Shown here one piece after another: positions 35,939-44,427 of a stretch of DNA of 64,000 nucleotides; within the stretch, counting starts at the first letter, position 1; each line of letters starts with the position of its first letter. Under the pieces are notes generated by a model. The model had not been told where the DNA came from. It saw nothing but the letters and a program-made list of their open reading frames with translations, and did no database searches. A program made the translations under genes and the position numbers. This DNA is from Poriferisodalis sp022821985 (GTDB lineage: Bacteria; Actinomycetota; Acidimicrobiia; Acidimicrobiales; Poriferisodalaceae): NCBI RefSeq assembly GCF_965219595.1, contig NZ_OZ244781.1, positions 3,038,001 through 3,102,000 on the forward strand. The letters run 5' to 3'.

Positions 35939-37444
35939 ATGGCGCTGGTGATAGCAATCGATGCCGGTACCACCGGTGTGCGCTCGATGGCGGTGGACGA
36001 GACCGGCGGCGAGGTGGCGTACGCCTACCGGCCGTTCCCCCAGCACTATCCGAGCCCCGGCCTGGTGGAGCACGACCCGAACGAGATCTGGGATGCCACG
36101 GTAGCCACCCTCGACGAACTCTGCTCCAGCCTCCGTGCGCTCGAAGACGGGCAGATGCCCACAGTGGCAGCGATCGGCATCACCAACCAGCGCGAGACCG
36201 TCGTGGCGTGGGATCGTCGCTCATCGCAGCCGCTTGCACGGGCTCTCGTCTGGCAGGACGTACGCACGGCGTCGCGCTGCGAGGAGCTGCAGGCCGCCGG
36301 TCACCTGCCAGAAGTGCGGCAACGGACCGGCCTCGTGCTCAGCCCCTATTTCAGCGGCACCAAGGCTGAGTGGCTCTTGCGTGATGGCGGTGTTTCGGCA
36401 AGTGCAGCTCTGGCTCTGGGGACCGTCGACAGCTGGCTGATGTGGAAGCTCAGCGGCGGCACCGAGTTCGTCACCGACCCGACGAATGCCTCGCGCACGT
36501 TGCTCTATGACATCAACGAGGGCGATTGGTCGGAGCCGATGTGCGACCTGCTCTCTGTGCCGATGCAGGCGCTAGCGGAGATACGCCCGTCAGCCGGGCA
36601 GTTCTGCCTCACTGCGGACACCACGGCGTTGGGACCGGGCATCGCCGTCAGCGGTGTCGCAGGAGACCAACAGGCTGCGCTGTTCGGACAGGGCTGTCAC
36701 GACGTCGGGATGGCCAAGAACACCTACGGAACAGGTTCGTTCGTCTTGATGAACGTCGGAGGCGAGTGTCCCGAACCGGTCGACGGGCTGCTCACAACCG
36801 TGGCCTGGGATCTGGGGTCCGGACCGACGTTCGCGCTCGAAGGGTCGATCTTCGCAACGGGCTCCGCCGTGAGTTGGCTCACCGACATCCTGCACGGTGC
36901 CACCGACGCCGCAGCGATCGAGGAGCTGGCGAGAAGCGTGCCCGACAGCGCTGGTGTGGTCGTAGTGCCGGCATTCGCCGGCCTCGGCAGCCCGTGGTGG
37001 GATCCAACAGCCCGCGGGGCGATCATGGGTCTGACGTTCGCGTCCACGCCGGCACACATCGCTCGAGCCACGATCGAGTCCATGGCACTGCAGACCCGCG
37101 ACGTCGTCCAGACGATGAGTGCCGCCGCCGGGCGCGAGATCGCCGAGCTCAGGATCGACGGCGGAGCTGCGGTGAACAACCTGCTGTGCAGCATCCAGGC
37201 CGACCAGCTGGGCGCGCCGGTGAGCCGGCCGATCGTGACCGAGACCACCGCCCTGGGTGCGGCGATGCTGGCCGGGCTAGCGGGAGGCGTGTGGACCTCG
37301 CCGGTCGAGGCAGCGTCGGTGTGGCGGCTGGACCGGCGTTTCGAGCCCTCAGGCGATCAGGCCGACTCCGATCGGCTTCATGGGCTCTGGCGACGAGCAC
37401 TCGAACGGACGCTGCGCTGGTCGCCGGACGAAGGCAGCGAGTAG
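35939..37444 (+). CDS. glpK: Glycerol kinase
   Basis: A 501-residue FGGY kinase that phosphorylates glycerol to glycerol-3-phosphate. It has the N-terminal phosphate loop AIDAGTTGVRSMA, substrate residues in ITNQRETVV and WQDVRT, and YFSGTKAEWLL. Others are GVAGDQQAALFGQGC and the FGGY signature region with MALQTRDVVQ. The ATP site shows IDGGAAVNNLLCSIQADQLG. It is a single gene: no glpF or glpD follows, and the next gene converges three bases after the stop. The promoter is shared with the divergent trkA. Confidence 0.96.
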   Translation: MALVIAIDAGTTGVRSMAVDETGGEVAYAYRPFPQHYPSPGLVEHDPNEIWDATVATLDELCSSLRALEDGQMPTVAAIGITNQRETVVAWDRRSSQPLARALVWQDVRTASRCEELQAAGHLPEVRQRTGLVLSPYFSGTKAEWLLRDGGVSASAALALGTVDSWLMWKLSGGTEFVTDPTNASRTLLYDINEGDWSEPMCDLLSVPMQALAEIRPSAGQFCLTADTTALGPGIAVSGVAGDQQAALFGQGCHDVGMAKNTYGTGSFVLMNVGGECPEPVDGLLTTVAWDLGSGPTFALEGSIFATGSAVSWLTDILHGATDAAAIEELARSVPDSAGVVVVPAFAGLGSPWWDPTARGAIMGLTFASTPAHIARATIESMALQTRDVVQTMSAAAGREIAELRIDGGAAVNNLLCSIQADQLGAPVSRPIVTETTALGAAMLAGLAGGVWTSPVEAASVWRLDRRFEPSGDQADSDRLHGLWRRALERTLRWSPDEGSE

Positions 37445-37447
37445 CCC

Positions 37448-38632
37448 TCAGTCGGGTTGTGTCAGTTGGTCGAGAGCACCGCGGAGCTGGCTGATGGCCT
37501 GGCGGATCCGATGCTCGTTCTCGACCAGCGCGAATCGCACGTGGCCTTCGCCGCCCGGGCCGAACCCGACCCCTGGCGACAGCGCCACGTTCGCTTCGTT
37601 CACGAGCAGCTTGCAGAAGTCGACCGATCCCATATGCCGGTAAGGCTCGGGGATCTCGGCCCAGGCGAACATGGTGCCCTTCGGCGGCGCGAGGTCCCAG
37701 CCGATGCGGCTCAGCCCGCGCACCAGAACGTCGCGCCGGTTGCGGTAGGTGTCGCGTATCTCGTTGGGATAGTCCTGATCCTCGTTCATGACCACCGTCG
37801 CCGCGATCTGAATCGGCTGGAACGTGCCGTAGTCGAGATAGCTCTTGAGCTTGGCGAGTGCCGCTATCACCTGGGCGTTGCCCAGGCAGAACGCAACCCG
37901 CCAGCCCGCCATCGAGAACGATTTCGTGAGGCTGTAGAACTCGACGGCTACGTCCTTCGCACCCTCGGCCTGCAGGATCGACGGCGGTTCGTAGCCGTCG
38001 AAACCCAGATCCGCGTAGGCAAAATCGTGAACGAGCAGTACCTCGCGTTCACGCGCGAAATCCACGATGCGCTGCATGAACTCCAGATCCACGCAGGCGG
38101 TCGTGGGGTTGTGCGGGAATGACAGCACGATCACTCGCGGCCGCGGCCAGGAGTACTCGAAACGCTCCACCAAGCGCTCGAAGAAGGTGTCGCCGGTGTC
38201 GAGCGGCACCTCTCGCACGCTGGCGCCCGTGAAGAGCGGGCCGAAGATATGGATCGGATACGACGGCGCCGGCACCAAGCAGGCGTCGCCGGGCGCCAGC
38301 AAGGTCCACATCAAGTGCGAGAAGCCCTCCTTCGCGCCGATCGTGTTGATGATCTCGGTATCGGGATCGAGCTCGACGTTCCATTTGCGCCGGTACAGGT
38401 CTCCGACCGCCGCACGCAGCTTCGGGATGCCCCGGCTGGCCGAATACCGGTGGTTGCGGGCGTTGAGAGCAGCCTCCGCCAGCTTCTTCACGGCACGCTC
38501 GGGCGACGGCAGGTCAGGATTGCCGAAGCCCAGGTCGATGACGTCGGCACCAGCGCGGCGACGCTCGATCTTCAGCGCGTCGATGATGGTGAATACATAC
38601 GGCGGCAGGCCACCGATCCGGCGGAATTCCAT
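37448..38632 (-). CDS. alaC: Class I/II aminotransferase, AlaC type
   Basis: A 394-residue PLP aminotransferase. The cofactor lysine is Lys237 in YSLTKSFSMAGWR. Other marks are the N-terminal LGFGNPDLPSP, the NPTTA motif and the C-terminal arginine region EGHVRFALVENEHRI. The sequence resembles AlaC/YfdZ (alanine and glutamate transamination) more than AspC. The frame is open upstream to 38911, but ATG 38632 gives the conserved N-terminus (EFRRIGGLPPYVF). It lies downstream of, and 25 bases from, an SRPBCC gene and may be co-transcribed with it. Confidence 0.9.
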   Translation of the reverse strand: MEFRRIGGLPPYVFTIIDALKIERRRAGADVIDLGFGNPDLPSPERAVKKLAEAALNARNHRYSASRGIPKLRAAVGDLYRRKWNVELDPDTEIINTIGAKEGFSHLMWTLLAPGDACLVPAPSYPIHIFGPLFTGASVREVPLDTGDTFFERLVERFEYSWPRPRVIVLSFPHNPTTACVDLEFMQRIVDFAREREVLLVHDFAYADLGFDGYEPPSILQAEGAKDVAVEFYSLTKSFSMAGWRVAFCLGNAQVIAALAKLKSYLDYGTFQPIQIAATVVMNEDQDYPNEIRDTYRNRRDVLVRGLSRIGWDLAPPKGTMFAWAEIPEPYRHMGSVDFCKLLVNEANVALSPGVGFGPGGEGHVRFALVENEHRIRQAISQLRGALDQLTQPD

Positions 38633-38657
38633 GGCGCTGGCAGCGACCCTCGGGGCC

Positions 38658-39110
38658 CTAGCTCGCGGGACCCGACTCGAGACGCGCCGCGAAGTCGGCC
38701 AGGGCGATGTGAGCGATGCGTCGTTCCGCGCGGCGCTTGACGAAACCGGGAAGCGGCACTGCCAGTTCCAAGGCGAGCTGGTAGAGCACCTCGGTGCGGC
38801 CAGGCTCTGTCGCCGGGTTGAACTCGTACCTGCCGTCGAGCTGCTTGACGACATCACCGTCGACGAGCTTCCACGAGAGGCGGTGGGGTGCCCCGCCATG
38901 GTCGTAGGCAAGGGTGTACCTCGCAGACCTTCCGAGTGCCTCCACGCGGAACGATGCCTGCGCCGTTCGCCCGTCCGGATCGCTCTCGATCACCGTCGCC
39001 GAAGAGACGTCGGTTGCCCATTCGGGATACCGCTCGATATCGGAGATGAGCGCGTAGCAGTCCTCAGGCGACGCGGTCACGACCGTGGTCATCGTCATCT
39101 CGTCGATCAT
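38658..39110 (-). CDS. SRPBCC / polyketide cyclase-like lipid-binding fold protein
   Basis: A 150-residue protein with the helix-grip START-like fold of actinobacterial proteins such as SRPBCC cyclase/dehydrases. Its VTASPEDCYALISDIERYPEW opening and the alternating strands ending in LPGFVKRRAERRI fit this family. Members bind hydrophobic ligands, but the ligand is unknown. ATG 39110 is the most likely start, and an upstream frame from 39161 would add 17 unconserved residues. The 139 bases between it and the glycosyltransferase stop contain no gene I can see. Confidence 0.8.
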   Translation of the reverse strand: MIDEMTMTTVVTASPEDCYALISDIERYPEWATDVSSATVIESDPDGRTAQASFRVEALGRSARYTLAYDHGGAPHRLSWKLVDGDVVKQLDGRYEFNPATEPGRTEVLYQLALELAVPLPGFVKRRAERRIAHIALADFAARLESGPAS

Positions 39111-39249
39111 CGTTGCGTTCTGTGTCCTGTGTGCTGGGTCCGGTGTCCTGATTGTTTCCATTGTCTCAGGATCACAGCCGGCAGTGGCTCATATTCGCAG
39201 CATCTTCACGGTTCTGACATCCGCAGTTCGCGCTGCCGGGATGTGCCAC

Positions 39250-40362
39250 TCAGGACAGGGCGGCCTCGAGCCTGGTTGCCAGCCCGTCGTAGGAGAACCG
39301 CAGTTCCGACTCTCGGCGCGCCGCAGCTCCCATAGCTGCCCGTCCGCGCTCTGAGGACAACAGGTCATCGATGGCGGTCGCGACTTCGCCTGGGTCCGCG
39401 GGCCGTTCCACCACCAGCCCGGTCCGGCCGTGGGCTACCGCTTCATGGCTGCCGCCTGATCGACCGGCGACCGCAGGAACGCCGCATGCGGCGGCCTCGA
39501 CGAACACGATGCCGAAGCCCTCCTGCTCAAGTCCCGCCCACCTGCTGCGGCACGGCGCTGCGAAGACGTCGCCCATGGCAATGAACAGGGGCACGTCGCC
39601 ATCGCTGATGCGGCCCGAAAAGACGACCGGGACGCCGAGGCGCCCCGCAACCCGCTCCAGCCGCCGCCGGTCGCGCCCGGCACCTGCAATCGCCAACTGC
39701 AATCCGGGATGTTTCGACCTCAGACGCGATACGGCCTCGATGACTGCATCGAAACCCTTACGCGGGACCAACCTGCTCAGACAGACAACCAGCGGTCCGG
39801 GATCCAGGCCGAACTTGTGGCGGGCACGCAGCCGGGCCTCGGTTGCGAGAGGCACAAACCGGTCGGTATCAACCCCAGGCGGCACCTCGGTGACGGGCAA
39901 CTCACGAGATGCGCATCGTTCCGCCTCCCCAGCCGCGTACCCGCCGGCTGAGATCACCAGCGACGCATCTCGAAGCACCCGTGACAGCACAGCAGACAGC
40001 CCGGGCAATCGTGCCGGCACCGTCACCTCCGCGCCATGGAGCACCACGCCGTAGGGAACGCCAAGCCATGGGCCCAGCGCCCCGAGTGGCAAGGCCGGAT
40101 CGAGCAGCACGATCTCGGCGCCGACCTCGTTGGCCAGGCCTCGGATCCGTTTGGCCAAGCCCGGATGCGGCAGCAGCACACGATCCCGGGTTCTCACAAT
40201 CCGCATGGGTTGAGCGGCATCAAACGCGGCGGCGCCGCTGTGCGGCGTAGTGAGCACCGTGGTGGCCTCAGGCGGCAGGCGGCGCCATAGCTCCCAGAGG
40301 TAGCTCTGGATGCCGCCGACCTTCGGCGGGAAATCGTTGGTGACCAAGAGGTGACGGCGCAT
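39250..40362 (-). CDS. GT4-family glycosyltransferase, PimB-like
   Basis: A 370-residue retaining glycosyltransferase with two Rossmann domains. The N-terminal part has LLVTNDFPPKVGGIQSYLWEL. The donor-site domain has VCLSRLVPRKGFD and the EX7E motif EGFGIVFVEAAACGVPAV. Sequence and layout are closest to PimB'-type phosphatidyl-myo-inositol mannosyltransferases, which build mannosylated membrane lipids in actinobacteria. That substrate assignment is inference. ATG 40362 shares its first base with the queG stop (TGATG). Confidence 0.88.
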   Translation of the reverse strand: MRRHLLVTNDFPPKVGGIQSYLWELWRRLPPEATTVLTTPHSGAAAFDAAQPMRIVRTRDRVLLPHPGLAKRIRGLANEVGAEIVLLDPALPLGALGPWLGVPYGVVLHGAEVTVPARLPGLSAVLSRVLRDASLVISAGGYAAGEAERCASRELPVTEVPPGVDTDRFVPLATEARLRARHKFGLDPGPLVVCLSRLVPRKGFDAVIEAVSRLRSKHPGLQLAIAGAGRDRRRLERVAGRLGVPVVFSGRISDGDVPLFIAMGDVFAAPCRSRWAGLEQEGFGIVFVEAAACGVPAVAGRSGGSHEAVAHGRTGLVVERPADPGEVATAIDDLLSSERGRAAMGAAARRESELRFSYDGLATRLEAALS

Positions 40363-41549
40363 CAGCCCGCTATTTGTCTCCGAGGCACCGGTCTGGCGAG
40401 TTCGGCCGCCACCAGACCGTCCGGGTCGTGATTTCCGAGCCCAGCGGATCGCGCCTCGGCGACCAGCTCGTCCCGCCCCAGCCGGCGCGCCGCCCACACC
40501 GCATGCGCTGCGACCACGTCCGACGCTGACGAGAGCGACTTGCGCAGTATCTCCTCGACAGCGGGCGAACCAGGATCGCCCACGTTGCCGAGCACAACGA
40601 GGGCATTGCGTCGGAGGTACTCGGAACGCCGCCTGGGGATGTACCAGTGCCCGAATGCGGCCATAAGGTCGTCGTCGGTCATCCTGAGCAATTCGGCGAC
40701 ATCAACAGAACCACCACGGGCAGCACCGTCGCTGCGCAGGCTGAGTTCGACGCGCTGACCGCGCGCCGGAGGAACTGCGGTGTCGTTGAAGGGGCAGACG
40801 TTCTGGCAGTCGTCGCAGCCGTAGAGACGATCGCCAAGGGCGATGCGGTATTCAGGCGGGAAGATGCCAGGCGCCTGGACCAGCCACGCCAAGCATCGGT
40901 TTGCGTCGAGCACACTCGCTGTGTCCAGCGCGCCCGTCGGGCAGGCCGTCTGGCAGTGACGGCAGGTGCCACAGCCATCCGACAGGTCCTCGTCTGAGGG
41001 CGGCAGCTCGGCAGTGGTGACCACCGAACCCAGCACTGTCCACGAGCCAAGCTCTCGCGACAGCAGCATGGTGTTGTGACCCAGCCATCCCAGTCCGGCG
41101 CGGGCTGCAGCGGCTCGATCGACCAAGCGGTTGTCATCACAGACGGCAACGGCCTCGAAGCCGTTGCGTTGCAGGACCTCGCAGATTTGCTCGAGGCCTG
41201 ACCGCAACGCCCCGTAGGCATCGCTCGCCACATATGCCGCCACGGTCCCGCTGCCGCCAGCGGCGGTCGCTGGCCCCTCAGGCGTGTGGGGATTCGGCGG
41301 TTCGTAGTTGCGGGCGCACACCACGATGCTGCGAGCGCCGGTCAGGATGTTCGCGGGAGTCGTCGAGCGCTCGGGCCGCCCGTAGGTGAACCACATGCCG
41401 GCGTGCAGGCCAGCGGCCTTTCGCTCTTCGATCGCTTGCCGCGCCTGTGTGAACGGCGCTGTGTTCGTCACGCCGACCGCATCGAGGCCTGCGCTCGTGG
41501 CAGCGCGCTGGATCTGCTCGAGCAGCAACCGGTTCGCGCCCGTAGTCAT
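40362..41549 (-). CDS. queG: Epoxyqueuosine reductase QueG
   Basis: A 395-residue cobalamin-dependent iron-sulfur enzyme that reduces epoxyqueuosine in tRNA to queuosine, the last step of the pathway. Two [4Fe-4S] motifs are present: CGTCRHCQTACPTGA and CDDCQNVCPFN. The N-terminal reductive-dehalogenase-like domain has GLGWLGHNTMLLSRELGSW. A C-terminal HEAT-like part follows. ATG 41549 was chosen since the residues before it (from 41588) are basic and unconserved. It is followed directly by the glycosyltransferase. No other queuosine gene is in the window. Confidence 0.94.
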   Translation of the reverse strand: MTTGANRLLLEQIQRAATSAGLDAVGVTNTAPFTQARQAIEERKAAGLHAGMWFTYGRPERSTTPANILTGARSIVVCARNYEPPNPHTPEGPATAAGGSGTVAAYVASDAYGALRSGLEQICEVLQRNGFEAVAVCDDNRLVDRAAAARAGLGWLGHNTMLLSRELGSWTVLGSVVTTAELPPSDEDLSDGCGTCRHCQTACPTGALDTASVLDANRCLAWLVQAPGIFPPEYRIALGDRLYGCDDCQNVCPFNDTAVPPARGQRVELSLRSDGAARGGSVDVAELLRMTDDDLMAAFGHWYIPRRRSEYLRRNALVVLGNVGDPGSPAVEEILRKSLSSASDVVAAHAVWAARRLGRDELVAEARSAGLGNHDPDGLVAAELARPVPRRQIAG

Positions 41550-41599
41550 TGTCCAAGTGTGCCGTCGCCGATTGGCGCGACGTTCCATTGCGTCACGTC

Positions 41600-41683
41600 T
41601 TGCTTCCCGCTCTTGTTCCCCATGCTCATGCCATTGGGCTCACGGGCCGCTCGGGCCCCGGCTTCGCCATTCGGCTCAGCCTC
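41600..41683 (-). repeat. Dispersed intergenic repeat (copy D)
   Basis: A reverse-oriented copy. On the minus strand it reads GAGGCTGAGCCGAATGGCGA at 41683 and ends GGGGAACAAGAGCGGGAAGC near 41602. It lies between the divergent queG (start 41549) and kinase (start 41730) genes. Its ATG, whose first base is 41670 on the minus strand, opens a 14-residue frame MAKPGPERPVSPMA followed by TGA. Confidence 0.92.
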
Positions 41684-41729
41684 TGCGTCGTTTTATGCTG
41701 GAAGCGGCGCTCGAGCCGCGGCCGGTGCA

Positions 41730-42620
41730 ATGTACGAAGACCAAATTGACGTCTGGGTTGGCCGCCAATACGGCCCGTACAAGATCACCGGGGTGTTAGG
41801 CCGCGGCACTGTGGCGCACTGCTACCGGGCAACGACGCTGAGGGGCGACGAAGTCGGGCTCAAGGTGCTGACACCGTTCGCCGAGGCACGGGCGGAGATC
41901 CGCTCGCTCTTCGAGCAGGAATACGAGCTCATGGCGCGGCTGGGCCATCCGAACGTCCTCGCCGTCCACGGGGCCGGCGTCATCGGCGGCGCCCACTTCA
42001 TGGAGATGGAGATCGTGGAGGGCGAGACCTTGGCCGACCGGTGCGGCAGCCGCCACCCGCCGAGCCTTGCCGAGAGCATCGCCATTGTCCAGCAGATCTG
42101 CGCAGCGCTCGACCACGTCCACGAGCACCGGATCGTTCATCGCGACGTCAAGCCGTCGAACATCATGCTCGATGCTCAACCCGACGGCGGCGATCGGGCG
42201 GTGCTCTTCGACTTCGGCTTGGCGCACGACCTCGATGGGCCCCCGTCTCCGCCGGGTCGCGTCTACGGGTCACCCATGTACCTGTCGCCCGAACAGGCAC
42301 TGGCGCAGCCGGTGGACGCTCGCACCGACATCTACGGATTGGGGTCGACGCTGTACGTGCTCGCCGTGGGCGCAGCGCCGTTCTACGGCGAACGAAACGA
42401 CCTGCTGCACGCACATGTCCGCACGCCGCCGCCAGACCCCGCCGAGCGGGGCGTGTCCACCGAGCTTTCCGAGATCATCCTGACTGCTATGGCCAAGGCC
42501 CCCGAAAAACGCTTCGCAAGCGGAGCCGACCTTGCTGCCGCTCTGGCAACGGTCGAGATCCCAGTGCACGAGAACGAACGCCGCAAAGGCCTCCTACGCC
42601 GACTCACCAGCCGAACCTGA
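41730..42620 (+). CDS. Soluble eukaryotic-type serine/threonine protein kinase
   Basis: A 296-residue Hanks-type kinase starting at ATG 41730. It has the glycine loop GVLGRGTVAH, the ATP lysine Lys45 in VGLKVL, catalytic HRDVKPSNIM with Asp139, DFGLA at 161-165, GSPMYLSPEQ in the activation loop and DIYGLG. The kinase domain fills nearly the whole protein: no membrane span or extracellular PASTA-type sensor follows, only a short basic tail. Substrates are unknown. The frame is open upstream through the repeat at 41600, so a longer product cannot be excluded but is unlikely. Confidence 0.93.
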   Translation: MYEDQIDVWVGRQYGPYKITGVLGRGTVAHCYRATTLRGDEVGLKVLTPFAEARAEIRSLFEQEYELMARLGHPNVLAVHGAGVIGGAHFMEMEIVEGETLADRCGSRHPPSLAESIAIVQQICAALDHVHEHRIVHRDVKPSNIMLDAQPDGGDRAVLFDFGLAHDLDGPPSPPGRVYGSPMYLSPEQALAQPVDARTDIYGLGSTLYVLAVGAAPFYGERNDLLHAHVRTPPPDPAERGVSTELSEIILTAMAKAPEKRFASGADLAAALATVEIPVHENERRKGLLRRLTSRT

Positions 42621-42623
42621 GGC

Positions 42624-42857
42624 TCAAACACCGTGCCGATAGCGCTCGACAACCTCAGCTTTGTCGATTCCGTACACCAGGACCGTCTCCGCCGGTCCCT
42701 CATCGAAGGCCACGATCGCCATCACTCGCCGATCCCCCGGGCGAACCCCAACAACCGTGCCGGTCGTGCCGACCAGTGAGGCACGGCGGTCATCGGAGGT
42801 GCTTGCCAAGCGGATGATGTCACCGACGCCGAATGGCAAGGAGAGTCCGACAACCAC
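42624..42857 (-). CDS. Small beta-barrel-like hypothetical protein
   Basis: A 77-residue protein in the same direction as trpD. The GTG at 42857 lies one base after the trpD stop, suggesting coupled translation. The frame is also open back into trpD but is not protein-like there. The segment GVGDIIRLASTSDDRRASLVGTTGTVVGV followed by short strands looks like an SH3-like barrel. I do not recognise a specific family. Confidence 0.5.
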   Translation of the reverse strand: MVVGLSLPFGVGDIIRLASTSDDRRASLVGTTGTVVGVRPGDRRVMAIVAFDEGPAETVLVYGIDKAEVVERYRHGV

Positions 42858-42858
42858 G

Positions 42859-43950
42859 TCAAGAGGCTGAGCTGGCGGCCAGCTCATTCGTGAGCCTGAC
42901 GGCCGCCTCGAGCTTTGCCGCAGCACGTCCGTCGGCCACGGCGTCACGTGCCATCTCGAAGCCTTCGGCAAAGTTCTCTGCCAGCCCGGCGACGACCAAG
43001 CCGGCACCGGCGTTCAGCTCCACGATCTGAGCTCGGGGCCCGGTCTCGTCCCCCGAGACGATCGCTTGCAGGATCTCCGCATTCCGTTGCGGGCCTCCGC
43101 CCCACAGCTCCGCTCGATTGACGCGCTCCAGCCCGATTGATGTCGGATCGAACTGGTACTCGTTCACGATCTCGCCATCGCGCACTTCGTAGATGCGCGT
43201 GAGATCAGTCAAAGTGATCTCGTCCAGCCGGTCGGCGCCGTGCACGACCAGTGATCGCTCCGAGCCCCGGGCTGCGAGCACGCCGGCGACCCGTGGTGCC
43301 ATGACCGGATCGCTCACGCCCAGCACCTGCCGTTTCACGCGCGCCGGGTTGGACAGCGGCCCGAGAAAGTTGAACGTCGTCGGCACGCCGAGCTCACTGC
43401 GCACGGGTCCTGCAAATCGCATTGCCGGATGGAACTTCTTCGCGAAAGCAAATCCCAAACCGATGTCCGAAATGCAACGTTCTACGTCTGGTCCATCGAG
43501 GTCGATCACCAGGCCGAGCGCCCCGAGAGTGTCGAACGAACCTGACGATGATGTGGCTGCCACGGATCCGTGCTTGCAGATCACGGCCCCGGCTGCAGCG
43601 GCCACGAAAGCCGCCATGGTGGACACGCTGAGCGCGTGCCGCTGCCGGACCGGCGCCCCGCCGCTGCCCACGATGTCGATGGCGCCATCGGGAGCCTTCA
43701 GCGGAACAGCCGCATCGTGCATGGCATCCACGAGGCCCGTGAGCTCGGGGACCGAACCGCCCTTCATGCCCAGGGCAATGATGAAACCAGCCAGCTGGGC
43801 GTCAGTAGCACGCTCGCTGAGAATGCTGCCCAGCGCCGCCCGGGCTACCTCGGGGCTCAAGTCGATGCCCGCGACCAAGTCCGTGAGGACTGCCTTCCAA
43901 CCGCCGTAGTGCTCGAGGGGGTGAGCCTCGTCAGTGTCAGCCTGTCCCAT
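42859..43950 (-). CDS. trpD: Anthranilate phosphoribosyltransferase TrpD (divergent PRPP loop)
   Basis: A 363-residue type IV phosphoribosyltransferase that transfers PRPP ribose to anthranilate in tryptophan synthesis. Family marks are FIIALGMKG in the helical N-domain, KHGSVAATSSSGSFD, NFLGPLSNPA and the metal pair in LDEITLTD. The PRPP diphosphate loop, normally GTGGD, reads GSGGA here, and the usual KHGN is KHGS. The frame is open upstream, and ATG 43950 gives the normal length. whiB lies 16 bases upstream. No other trp gene is in the window. A related phosphoribosyltransferase with another substrate is possible. Confidence 0.82.
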   Translation of the reverse strand: MGQADTDEAHPLEHYGGWKAVLTDLVAGIDLSPEVARAALGSILSERATDAQLAGFIIALGMKGGSVPELTGLVDAMHDAAVPLKAPDGAIDIVGSGGAPVRQRHALSVSTMAAFVAAAAGAVICKHGSVAATSSSGSFDTLGALGLVIDLDGPDVERCISDIGLGFAFAKKFHPAMRFAGPVRSELGVPTTFNFLGPLSNPARVKRQVLGVSDPVMAPRVAGVLAARGSERSLVVHGADRLDEITLTDLTRIYEVRDGEIVNEYQFDPTSIGLERVNRAELWGGGPQRNAEILQAIVSGDETGPRAQIVELNAGAGLVVAGLAENFAEGFEMARDAVADGRAAAKLEAAVRLTNELAASSAS

Positions 43951-43966
43951 TAGTTCGAGCAGGCCA

Positions 43967-44359
43967 TCAGTTCGATGCTGCAGCCGCCTGCGCGTTGCGG
44001 GCGCGTGCAGCTGCGCGGCGGCGGCGCCGGATGATGCGCACACGCTCAGCCGCGGTCTGCCCACCCCAGACGCCCTCCTTCTCCCGCACTGCGATGGCGT
44101 ATTCCAAGCACTCGCCAGACACGGCACACGCTGCACACACCGCTTTCGCCTCGAAAGCGGCCTCGTCATCGCCGTCGCTGTCGGGCGGGTAGAAGATTTC
44201 AGCTTCGAGACCCCGGCACGCAGCATGACGCTGCCAGGCGAGCAGATCCGTGGAGAGCCCACCGTGCTGGTCCATGACAACTCGGATGGGGTCAGAAGCG
44301 GTTGAACGTGGGCTCGCGGTCCGCGTAGCGGAGGGGGCCGGTGCTGTGACAGGAGGCAT
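43967..44359 (-). CDS. WhiB-family iron-sulfur transcription factor
   Basis: WhiB proteins are actinobacterial [4Fe-4S] regulators that bind the main sigma factor. The four cluster cysteines are Cys48, Cys75, Cys78 and Cys84 (HAACRG and VCAACAVSGEC). The GVWGG turn is at about 96, and a basic C-terminal AT-hook-like arm (ERVRIIRRRRR) binds DNA. ATG 44359 lies only a few bases from the start predicted by the promoter at 44369-44397, so the mRNA could be leaderless. ATG 44275 would give a 102-residue product of more usual size. trpD follows in the same direction. Confidence 0.93.
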   Translation of the reverse strand: MPPVTAPAPSATRTASPRSTASDPIRVVMDQHGGLSTDLLAWQRHAACRGLEAEIFYPPDSDGDDEAAFEAKAVCAACAVSGECLEYAIAVREKEGVWGGQTAAERVRIIRRRRRAAARARNAQAAAASN

Positions 44360-44368
44360 CTGACGCGC

Positions 44369-44397
44369 AATCTTGCCGATGCGCTGCTGTTTGTCAA
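44369..44397 (-). promoter_or_regulatory. Predicted whiB promoter
   Basis: On the minus strand a perfect -35 TTGACA (44397-44392) is followed after 17 bases by AAGATT (44374-44369); with a 16-base spacer the -10 reads CAAGAT. The start point would fall at about 44361-44363, only two to four bases before an ATG. This is a visual assignment. Confidence 0.5.
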
Positions 44398-44427
44398 GAC
44401 CTTATTGAGCGTTCAGTATGGAGCGTC

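Noticed and set aside
42862..42875. GAGGCTGAG sequence near the trpD end
   Set aside because: Only the first ten bases match the dispersed repeat. None of the later blocks follow, so it is not counted as a copy.
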